Source: Schlesneria paludicola DSM 18645
GTDB lineage: Bacteria > Planctomycetota > Planctomycetia > Planctomycetales > Planctomycetaceae
Assembly: GCF_000255655.1 (NCBI RefSeq)
Contig: NZ_JH636434.1
Span: forward strand, 940,661-1,004,660
Length of the DNA: 64,000 bases
Reading direction: 5' to 3'
Of the stretch, positions 57,285 to 64,000 are shown piece by piece. The notes beneath the pieces are model-generated. The model was given only the letters and a program-made list of their open reading frames with translations, was not told the origin of the DNA and did no database searches. The translations under genes were made by a program, and so were the position numbers. The stretch's first letter is position 1. The number at the start of each line of letters is the position of its first letter.

Positions 57285-58079
57285 TTAATACCTGGCGAGA
57301 TCTTCAGCGTCTTTCAGCGACAGACCCTGAACCATTTTTTGGGCCTCGGTAACCATGAACTTCAGTTCGCTTCCCAAGGCAATGAATTGCCAGCCTTCGG
57401 CGATTCGCTTCTGAACGGCTTCAACGGTTTGCACGTGGATTCCGACAGGAGTTCCGCATTTCTTGCCGATGGCCAGGACCTTTTGCAGTTCGGCTTCAAA
57501 CGCTTCAGGAGAGGGATCTTTGCCATCCGGTCCACGCATCTGAAATGTTAAGTCGTGAGGACCGACGAAAATGGCGTCGACGCCGGGCAGGCTGTAGATC
57601 GCTTCCGCATTTCTGACGCCTTCCGGGGATTCGGTTTGCAAGACGACCAGAACTTCATCGTTCGCGTACTTGTAGTAGTCGCCAGCGGTTGCATTGAAAT
57701 TCATCGCGTGCATCCCGCCGCCAACCGAACGGTTGCCGATGGGGGGATACTTGGCCGCGGCAATCGCGATCTTGGCTTCTTCGACGGTATTGACCATCGG
57801 AACCACGATCCCATGTGCCCCAGCGTCGAGAACACGTTTAATATAGTCATGGTCGCCGCGCGGCACGCGACACAGGCAAATGCAACCTGCATCCGCGACG
57901 GCGCCGAACAATTGCCCCGCGTTGTCCCAGCCGATCGGAGAGTGTTCAAGGTCAACCGTCAGCCAGGGAAAACCAACGCGCGCCATCAATCGCGCGGCAA
58001 ATACGTTGCCCAGCGACAACCATGTTCCAACTTGTGGCAATCCGGCTTTGAGTGCCGCTTTGACCGAATTCTTCCGCAT
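57285..58079 (-). CDS. HpaI/GarL-type class II aldolase
   Basis: 264 residues from the ATG at 58079, with GGGAG five bases upstream; an ORF extension to 58112 is unlikely. The family cleaves 2-keto-3-deoxy acids such as 2-dehydro-3-deoxyglucarate or 4-hydroxy-2-oxoheptanedioate to pyruvate and an aldehyde. Motifs are clear: [44 protein letters not shown], and the metal ligands in [12 protein letters not shown] and [13 protein letters not shown]. Which substrate is used cannot be read from sequence, and no catabolic genes are adjacent. It is convergent with the FHA gene. Confidence 0.92.
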   Translation of the reverse strand: MRKNSVKAALKAGLPQVGTWLSLGNVFAARLMARVGFPWLTVDLEHSPIGWDNAGQLFGAVADAGCICLCRVPRGDHDYIKRVLDAGAHGIVVPMVNTVEEAKIAIAAAKYPPIGNRSVGGGMHAMNFNATAGDYYKYANDEVLVVLQTESPEGVRNAEAIYSLPGVDAIFVGPHDLTFQMRGPDGKDPSPEAFEAELQKVLAIGKKCGTPVGIHVQTVEAVQKRIAEGWQFIALGSELKFMVTEAQKMVQGLSLKDAEDLARY

Positions 58080-58285
58080 GACTGCTCCCGTGCGAGACAA
58101 AAAAGACCGCAAACACAGATTGCGATGAGTGTCCTCGCGACGGGAAGCGGAAGCAAGTGAGCACGTGTGGACGGATGAAGCGGCGCTTCAAATTGCTCCA
58201 GGTCGCTGCCGCTCCTTCTGCAGGCGTCATTCAAACGCGTGGCACTCGAACAACTTGACGGCCCAGCCCTGTATGGTAGCCAATC

Positions 58286-60511
58286 TCACATCTTGAAATG
58301 GAACGTCCGCCGAACGTAACGCCATAGCCAGCCGAATGCCGATCGTTTGACGGCCATGAACCTTGCCGTTCCTCGCAAGTTCGACTTCAAAAGCTCGGGC
58401 GTTTCATCGAGTTCAATCGTCGCCTGATAGGCCGATTCTTGCAGTTGCTGACGACCTTCACGATCACCCGTCGTTGCAAGCAGTCCGCCATTTCTGACCG
58501 ACATCGTCTCTGGGGCATAGTCGGAATGCGCAGTGGCAATTTGCGAGATGGTACCGCGGTACACTTTTTCGGACTGGTGGTCGAACTTGAGCCCCACCGG
58601 AAGCCCAATCGTGACATCTTGCCGATCCGCTTGATCGAGATACAGGATGGCGTGCATTCGCTGATCGGGCGCGATACTCAGCAACTTGGTTCGTTCGGCA
58701 AAGAAGGCACCGGCATTCTTGATATCAAGCGGTGTCCCGGTCCAACCGGATAAATGAGCTCTCTGCTGTTGCAACGAGGGCCCCGCTTCTCGCTGTGGTT
58801 CCACGACTGTGCCCGAGATTGGGGCGATCACAACAAGGTGCTTTTTCCGTTCTTCGAGCTCGTTCAGTTGTTCACGAAGTGAAACGATGCTCTCTTCAGC
58901 CAAAGCACGTTCGCTGCGATCATCGACAATCGAAGCATTTCGCAAGTTTTTTGTTTTCAGTTCCAAATGGAGCTTCAGTTGTCGTTCGCGATCTTCCAAC
59001 AGTGGATCATGCAAGACGGCAAGTGTCTGGCCCTCTTCAACTCGGTCGCCTGGTTTCACTTTCATTTCGACCAATTCGCCGGGCACTTTGGTGAAGACAT
59101 GTCGAACGTCTTTTGGTTCGATGACGAAGGCCGCCCATTGAATGAATGGAATTTCGATCATGCCCAGACAGGCGACCAGTCCCGCCAGGAACAGCGTCGT
59201 CAGCGCCAATCGCCACTTGCGAATCGGCTGCTCGCGGGGTGCGGAAAGGATTTTGTAGGCGTTCACGGACATTTGCACCACGATCCCCACGAGAGAGAAG
59301 ACTGCCAGCGATTGACCGATGCTTTGTAGTCCGTATGGCTTCAGGACGGTGTAAAGAAAGATCAGGATACTGCCGAGGATGATCCAACTGTAAAGCTTCG
59401 AGGCAATCGCATAGAGAATGAACCAGTGCTGATTTGTTTGAGGCATGAACGGATCGTGACGCGGCTCGATTCCCAGGCATAAGTGCGCGAACCAATCACG
59501 CGTCAACTGATCCGCCTTGTTGCGCATGTTGGGGATTTCGAGGAAATCGCTAAGCATATAATAGCCATCCAGCCGCATCAGCGGGTTGGCATTGAAGATC
59601 ACCGTCGTGACGGTCGTCACAAAGAACAGATTCAGACAGAGGTAGTGGAAGAGCCCTGGCGATGTGATCCACCAGAAAAAAATCGCGAAGGCCGAGATCA
59701 CGATTTCAATGAGCATCCCGGCGGCTCCGATCAGAATGCGCGCCCACTTGTTACGCAGCATCCACGAATCTGACACATCGCAATAGAGACAGGGGCTGCC
59801 AACCAGCAGCATGACCCCCATCTCGTGACACTCACTACCCATCATCTTGCATGACAAACCATGCCCGAATTCATGAATCACCTTGGAGCAGGCAAGTGTC
59901 AGCCAAAGGAAGATCAGATTGGGCCAACCGAAGAATTGGTTGAAGGCCGGAAGCCCCGCCTGAAACGCTTGAAACTGAATGGCCAGCATCAGCCAAGAAC
60001 AGAGAACGACGAGTGTCGCGATCGCGGCAGTAATGGGGTGATACATCCATCGCGTCCAGGGCACCATCGCCCCCAACAGCGAATCGGGGTCCCATCCCGG
60101 CAACCGAAGTGAGAGAATGTTCATCAGTCCGGAAAGCATTTTTTGTCGTTGGCTCTTTCGCTTTTGACGAATTCGAGCCGTGGCCTGACCTGGTCGAATA
60201 CCGTACGCCAGCCCTTTCGAATGCAAGTCCGCGCACAGCGCCTGTGCATCATTCAAGGTGGGGCTGACCGCCGGAAATTCACGAACCAATTCGTCGCGAA
60301 TCGATTCCAGGCTTCGTTTTCCGTCCAGCAGCATCAAAACGCGATATTGGTCTGATCGAAGACGGTGATAGGTCAGACCGACCGGATCTTTGATGACGAA
60401 ATGGGAAACACCCTGGAATTCGATTTTTCTGACAACAAGATCATTCCGACCTCGGAGCGGAACAGGCCGCTGAGACGATCGCATCTGTTGGGTGGGCGCC
60501 GCCATCGACAT
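58286..60511 (-). CDS. PqqD-like domain, M50 site-2 protease and HlyD domain fusion
   Basis: 741 residues. Residues about 20-105 resemble PqqD-type peptide-recognition domains (HFVIKDPVGLTYHRLRSDQY, LMLLDGKRSLESIRDELV, LCADLHSKGLAYG). An M50 intramembrane metalloprotease follows with HEFGH (213-217) among several membrane helices and the second zinc-site motif NANPLMRLDGYYMLSD (307-322). After further helices up to about 452, an HlyD-type adaptor begins (VPGELVEMKVKPGDRVEEGQ), with a Glu/Leu-rich helical hairpin and VVIAPISGTVVEPQREAG. Relatives are known in bacteria as M50-plus-HlyD proteins, often near secretion genes. A role in recognising, cutting and exporting a peptide or protein is inferred. 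The adaptor gene ending at 60628 lies 116 bases upstream on the same strand. Confidence 0.87.
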   Translation of the reverse strand: MSMAAPTQQMRSSQRPVPLRGRNDLVVRKIEFQGVSHFVIKDPVGLTYHRLRSDQYRVLMLLDGKRSLESIRDELVREFPAVSPTLNDAQALCADLHSKGLAYGIRPGQATARIRQKRKSQRQKMLSGLMNILSLRLPGWDPDSLLGAMVPWTRWMYHPITAAIATLVVLCSWLMLAIQFQAFQAGLPAFNQFFGWPNLIFLWLTLACSKVIHEFGHGLSCKMMGSECHEMGVMLLVGSPCLYCDVSDSWMLRNKWARILIGAAGMLIEIVISAFAIFFWWITSPGLFHYLCLNLFFVTTVTTVIFNANPLMRLDGYYMLSDFLEIPNMRNKADQLTRDWFAHLCLGIEPRHDPFMPQTNQHWFILYAIASKLYSWIILGSILIFLYTVLKPYGLQSIGQSLAVFSLVGIVVQMSVNAYKILSAPREQPIRKWRLALTTLFLAGLVACLGMIEIPFIQWAAFVIEPKDVRHVFTKVPGELVEMKVKPGDRVEEGQTLAVLHDPLLEDRERQLKLHLELKTKNLRNASIVDDRSERALAEESIVSLREQLNELEERKKHLVVIAPISGTVVEPQREAGPSLQQQRAHLSGWTGTPLDIKNAGAFFAERTKLLSIAPDQRMHAILYLDQADRQDVTIGLPVGLKFDHQSEKVYRGTISQIATAHSDYAPETMSVRNGGLLATTGDREGRQQLQESAYQATIELDETPELLKSNLRGTARFMAVKRSAFGWLWRYVRRTFHFKM

Positions 60512-60551
60512 GCGAACGTGGCCTTGTCGTTTCAGGGTATCGAACGCGCCG

Positions 60552-60575
60552 ATCCGACGTTCGCCTGCGTCGGAT
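60552..60575 (-). promoter_or_regulatory. Perfect 8-bp hairpin between the adaptor and M50 genes
   Basis: ATCCGACG (60552-60559) pairs with CGTCGGAT (60568-60575) around an 8-base loop, about 40 bases before the M50 start. There is no U-tract; it may attenuate or protect the transcript. Confidence 0.4.
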
Positions 60576-60627
60576 ATTGAACTCTGGCTTGATCACATCA
60601 AACCGTGTTGCATTGCGTCCAGGCGAA

Positions 60628-61593
60628 TCAAGGGCGTTCCGCTGTTCTGCTGGACACACGTTTGGGGACCTTACCCTGCTCAAGCAATCGGGATCGTTTC
60701 AACGCCGTCTGCTCGTCGAGCTCAATTTCCATTTGAGCTTCCAATCCGGGCCGCAAAATGTTGTCGCGGTTTTGCACTTCGGCATAGACACGCGTGGTCA
60801 GATCAACGGGATCAGAGACGGGGTCAACGAACGTGATCCGCCCTTCGAATTCGACGTCTTCGCCGGGCAAGTCAATGTCTTCGACAGACAGCTTCACCAG
60901 GACTTTGGCTCCCTGTGTGGCATACGGCAATGCGGCCAGACGGACACGACCTTCGATTCGTACACGATTCGTGTTGATGATCTCGGCCACAGGATCACCT
61001 TGACGGACCGCTTCACCCTTCTTTTTGAAGATGCGAGTCACGACGCCATCGAAATCGGAAATGATCGAATAGGTTTTCAGTTCGGCGGCGGTGACTTCGT
61101 AGTTCAGCTTCGCCAGCTCCAGTTCATGTACGGCGTGATCGATCGACAGGACTGCCTTGTCGCGGGCTAGCTTGGCCTTGTCGACTTCCGCCTGGGCGAC
61201 GGCCTGCAGTCGATCAACCGAGTCCTTGCTCGATTCTTCGGCCATCTTCTCCATCATTCGAAATTCTTTTTCGGCGGCGTCCCGTGCCACCTTCGCAAAT
61301 TTGACTTCGACTTCGTTCTTCGCTTTTTTTTCGGCAACCGCCAGATTGGCGCGAGCCACCTCGTCGGCAATCAATGCGATTCGACTTCCAACCGTGACCG
61401 TTTGCCCTTCTTTGAATTCCAGACTTTTGATGATTCCCGCTCGATCTGATGCCAGCGTGACATGATCGAGCAGCGTGATTCGACATTCTTCGACAGGAAC
61501 CAGTCGTGTTGATTCGACACGCGGCGCCGTTTCGTCACCACCTGAAATGGCTGCTACGAGCATCAGGCAGAGTCCGCCTGCTATTTTTCGCAT
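60628..61593 (-). CDS. HlyD-type periplasmic adaptor, partner of the M50 fusion
   Basis: 321 residues. The signal peptide is short (MRKIAGGLCLMLVAAISGG). The lipoyl-domain halves ITLLDHVTLASDRAGIIKSL and YSIISDFDGVVTRIFKKKGE flank a helical hairpin rich in Lys, Glu and Ala (about 78-165). The following barrel domain has VRIEGRVRLAALPYATQGAK and LTTRVYAEVQNRDNILRPGL. It ends in a basic tail (RSRLLEQGKVPKRVSS). It resembles RND or ABC exporter adaptors but lacks a permease neighbour; the next gene on the strand encodes the M50-HlyD fusion. The gene starts 356 bases from the divergent zwf. Confidence 0.88.
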   Translation of the reverse strand: MRKIAGGLCLMLVAAISGGDETAPRVESTRLVPVEECRITLLDHVTLASDRAGIIKSLEFKEGQTVTVGSRIALIADEVARANLAVAEKKAKNEVEVKFAKVARDAAEKEFRMMEKMAEESSKDSVDRLQAVAQAEVDKAKLARDKAVLSIDHAVHELELAKLNYEVTAAELKTYSIISDFDGVVTRIFKKKGEAVRQGDPVAEIINTNRVRIEGRVRLAALPYATQGAKVLVKLSVEDIDLPGEDVEFEGRITFVDPVSDPVDLTTRVYAEVQNRDNILRPGLEAQMEIELDEQTALKRSRLLEQGKVPKRVSSRTAERP

Positions 61594-61948
61594 CTCGAAA
61601 TCGCCTCCACTTGTCGCAGGATGAATGAAGATTCTGATTTGTTTTTATGAGTAATCTCCGAACCCCGCAAGAAGGAATTCGCCGGTCAAAACTTCGCGAA
61701 CCGAAATGAATGTGCACTTGGCGGAATATTTTCACCCGTACCGATCACAAATTGTGAAACAGACGCAACGAAACATACCAGTTCTCTGATGGATATGCGT
61801 GGTTTCTCGCAAATTCGGAATGCGAATCAGATTCGCGTGGGACAAGACAACGATCGTTCGTTTTTGTATGACATGCACATGAGGTGAATCACGAACAGAT
61901 CGTGGGCCGCCAATGACTGGTTTTTGACTGTCGGATTAGGAAGTTCTG
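61594..61948. promoter_or_regulatory. Divergent promoter region with a palindrome
   Basis: 355 bases between the leftward adaptor operon and the rightward zwf. A 15-bp perfect palindrome, GCGAATC-A-GATTCGC (61822-61836), lies 113 bases from the zwf start and 229 from the adaptor start; it may be an operator. Nothing else is recognised. Confidence 0.45.
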
Positions 61949-63532
61949 ATGTCAACATCGACAAACACAACACAAAACGCCGCGGAAGCCCCTCATCTTC
62001 GCCCAAATCCGGAAACGGCGAGCATCTTGATCTTCGGCGCATCCGGCGATCTGACCGCGAGAAAACTGTTGCCCGCCTTGTTTGACCTTTGGAACGACGG
62101 CTACCTGTCTGATGAAGCGCCGATCATTGGGGTCGCCCGGCGTGAGAAATCCGATGAAAGCTTTCGTGCGGAAATCTATGAGGCCGTGAATGGCAGCGTT
62201 CGCAATGGTGCTGTCACACCCGAACAGTGGGAGCGGTTTGCGCGACGATTGTTCTATCGCCAGCTTGATATCGCTTCGGCTGAACACTATCCGCAGTTTC
62301 ATGCCGACCTGAATGCCATCGAAGATCAACAGGGAACAGGCCGAAATCGAATCGTCTATATGGCGACTTCACCCGATCTGTTTCTGCCAGCTGTCGAACA
62401 TATGGGCTTTGGGAACATGATTCCTGATCGCGACGCCAGCCACTGGCTGCGCGTCGTGTTCGAGAAACCGTTCGGTCACGATCTGGCATCGGCCCAGGAA
62501 CTGAGCGGCAACTTGCGACGCCTGCTGCGCGAAGATCAGATCTATCGAATTGATCACTATTTGGGCAAAGAAACCGTACAGAACATTTTGCTGTTCCGAT
62601 TCGGTAACTCGATTTTTGAACCGTTGCTGAATCGAAACCACGTCGACCACGTTCAGATCACTGTCGCGGAATCACAAGGGTTGGAACGGGGACGTGGGGG
62701 TTACTACGACAACTCGGGCGCACTGCGCGACGTGCTCCAGAATCATGTTCTGCAGCTGCTCTGTTTGATCGCGATGGAACCGCCAGCGCTGTTTCATGCT
62801 CGCGATTTGCACGATGAAAAACTGAAGGTCCTGAAGGCGCTGAGCGGCGGAAACAAGGGGGACATCACCAAGTGGGTCGTGCCCGGACAGTATTCGGCCG
62901 GAGTTGTCGACGGGCATCCCGCAGTCAGTTACCTGAGCGAAGAACGGATTCCCGCCGATTCGCGAACAGAAACCTACGTTGCAATGAAAGTGCAAGTGGA
63001 TAACTGGCGCTGGGCCGGAGTTCCGTTCTATCTGAGAACAGGTAAGCGATTGCCGTCGCGCGTTTCAGAAATCGCGATCCAATTCAAACTGCCACCGCTA
63101 AACCTGTTCAACACAGTGGAATGTGATGGCGATATTTGTGCATTGGTGGGAGCTCAACCCAATCAACTGGTCTTTCGAATTCAGCCCAGTGAATCGATCA
63201 AGTTGTCGTTCTCAACCAAACGGCCAGGGATGCAGTACCAGATTCATCCGGTCACGATGGATTTCAACTACAAGACGTTTACCGAAGCCCTTCCCGAAGC
63301 GTACGAGCGATTGCTGCTCGACGTCCTCAGGGGTGACTCGACTCTGTTCATGAGAAGTGATGAACTGGAAGCGGCCTGGCAGTTTGTCACGCCCATTCTC
63401 GACTTCTGGCAAAAAGCGAAAACTATGCCCGAGCCGTATCGTTGTGGGACCTGGGGCCCTCGCGCTGCCGACGAACTGCTGCACAACGATGGTCGCAACT
63501 GGCGTTCACCAGGACAAAAGCCAGCGAGCTGA
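61949..63532 (+). CDS. zwf: Glucose-6-phosphate 1-dehydrogenase
   Basis: 527 residues, with AGGAAG upstream of the ATG. It oxidises glucose-6-phosphate to 6-phosphogluconolactone, the entry to the oxidative pentose phosphate pathway. The NADP-binding GASGDLTARKLLPALF (30-45) and the substrate and catalytic site RIDHYLGKETVQNILLFRF (from residue 200) are intact, with VFEKPFGHDLASAQEL and later GVPFYLRTGKRL. The length is about 30 residues above many homologues because of an N-terminal Thr/Asn-rich stretch. rpiB, another pentose phosphate gene, is 16 kb away in this window. A leftward deacetylase-like gene converges with it. Confidence 0.96.
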   Translation: MSTSTNTTQNAAEAPHLRPNPETASILIFGASGDLTARKLLPALFDLWNDGYLSDEAPIIGVARREKSDESFRAEIYEAVNGSVRNGAVTPEQWERFARRLFYRQLDIASAEHYPQFHADLNAIEDQQGTGRNRIVYMATSPDLFLPAVEHMGFGNMIPDRDASHWLRVVFEKPFGHDLASAQELSGNLRRLLREDQIYRIDHYLGKETVQNILLFRFGNSIFEPLLNRNHVDHVQITVAESQGLERGRGGYYDNSGALRDVLQNHVLQLLCLIAMEPPALFHARDLHDEKLKVLKALSGGNKGDITKWVVPGQYSAGVVDGHPAVSYLSEERIPADSRTETYVAMKVQVDNWRWAGVPFYLRTGKRLPSRVSEIAIQFKLPPLNLFNTVECDGDICALVGAQPNQLVFRIQPSESIKLSFSTKRPGMQYQIHPVTMDFNYKTFTEALPEAYERLLLDVLRGDSTLFMRSDELEAAWQFVTPILDFWQKAKTMPEPYRCGTWGPRAADELLHNDGRNWRSPGQKPAS

Positions 63533-63655
63533 CACTTCGTGTCGTTCCCGTGGGTCGCCAACAGGGCCGCGGTTGCCGGAAACGAGAGGAATTTCGAACG
63601 CCCTGATCGACGGATGCGACACGTCGGATTAGAGCGTTCGATTCAGTAGGCAGCG

Positions 63656-64000
63656 TCAGTAGGCGACTAGGGTGCCGAACTTCAGTTCCCCCGAGGCGAT
63701 GGTCGCCTCGATGTCGAGTCGATCTCTGGTCTCTGAGCGTCGAAATAACATTAGGTCGGCGCGCGATCCCGCACGCAGTCGGACGACTTCCTGCCCCAAT
63801 AGGCGAGCTGGGTTTTCGCTCGCCATGTCAACCGCCTCTTTCAGGGTCACACCGGCAAACTTGATGGCATTGACGACGCACGTGTCGGTCCCTTGAGCCG
63901 AACCCGCCAGCAATTCGTGTTGTCCCGCGACGACCAGCTTGCCACTTGGCAGGATTTCACTCCGTCCCAGCTTGTTCTCATAGATGCCTGGCGGACAACC
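63656..64000 (-). CDS. NagA-like amidohydrolase, C-terminal part (runs off the right edge)
   Basis: The frame is open from the window edge to TGA at 63656 (114 residues visible), so the N-terminus lies outside. The visible end contains GQHELLAGSAQGTDTCVVNA, LKEAVDMASENPARLLGQEV and LRAGSRADLMLFR, the C-terminal pattern of N-acetylglucosamine-6-phosphate deacetylase and related amidohydrolases, in which the metal-binding residues lie upstream. The protein probably deacetylates GlcNAc-6-phosphate in amino-sugar catabolism, but other members such as dihydroorotase-like enzymes cannot be fully excluded. It converges with zwf, with 123 bases between. Confidence 0.72.
   Translation of the reverse strand, partial: GCPPGIYENKLGRSEILPSGKLVVAGQHELLAGSAQGTDTCVVNAIKFAGVTLKEAVDMASENPARLLGQEVVRLRAGSRADLMLFRRSETRDRLDIEATIASGELKFGTLVAY

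Overview
The window looks like chromosome from a member of the phylum Planctomycetota, order Planctomycetales. The lineage markers are gene families typical of that group: two DUF1559 pseudopilin-like proteins with the [10 protein letters not shown]-type N-terminus, a PSCyt1/DUF1549/DUF1553 cytochrome-like protein, a Tat-exported DUF1501 protein, a protein with a LEPR-XLL-like N-terminal motif, a formylglycine sulfatase, and very long low-complexity or coiled-coil proteins. The genus cannot be fixed from sequence reading alone. I saw no rRNA, tRNA, CRISPR array, prophage, insertion sequence or integrase. The window is housekeeping chromosome mixed with planctomycete-specific genes.

Layout. 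1-744 is the N-terminal part of a DUF1501 protein. 1234-4218 is a two-gene unit: a polytopic GT-C-like membrane protein and an anchored protein of unknown function. 4293-5609 encodes a LEPR-XLL-like repeat protein. 6217-11150 is a BlaI-type repressor overlapping a giant M56 (BlaR1-like) membrane peptidase fused to carboxypeptidase-regulatory-like repeats and two thioredoxin folds; a tandem dyad operator candidate lies upstream. 11799-13577 and 27409-26722 are two separate copies of the same arrangement, a DUF1559 pseudopilin followed by a small lipoprotein. 14049-14975 encodes an exported Gly/Met-rich protein. 15543-21302 holds a thioredoxin-like exported protein, hisD, a large unknown membrane-anchored protein and alanine dehydrogenase. 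21463-26360 (minus strand) holds der, an archaeal-type phosphoglycerate mutase, pyrK and a pseudouridine synthase.

29253-34171 is a complete ABC export unit (HlyD adaptor, LolD/MacB-type ATPase, two different FtsX-type permeases). 34665-37832 is an orphan PSCyt1 protein. 38227-45530 is a LysR regulator followed by gltB and gltD (glutamate synthase). 45797-47849 holds rpiB, a GNAT acetyltransferase and an unknown protein. 48106-52548 is a group of four exported hydrolases (two alpha/beta hydrolases, a cysteine hydrolase and a sulfatase). 53203-57123 encodes an FHA/coiled-coil membrane protein. 57285-58079 is an HpaI-type aldolase. 58286-61593 is an adaptor gene followed by a PqqD-like/M50 protease/HlyD fusion. 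61949-63532 is zwf, and the window ends inside a NagA-like deacetylase.

The strongest leads for something little described are the PqqD-M50-HlyD fusion with its partner adaptor (58286-61593) and the M56-to-thioredoxin fusion with its operator (6217-11287). A short dispersed repeat occurs twice (near 45703 and 53036). Many genes end at long, near-perfect hairpins with weak U-tracts.
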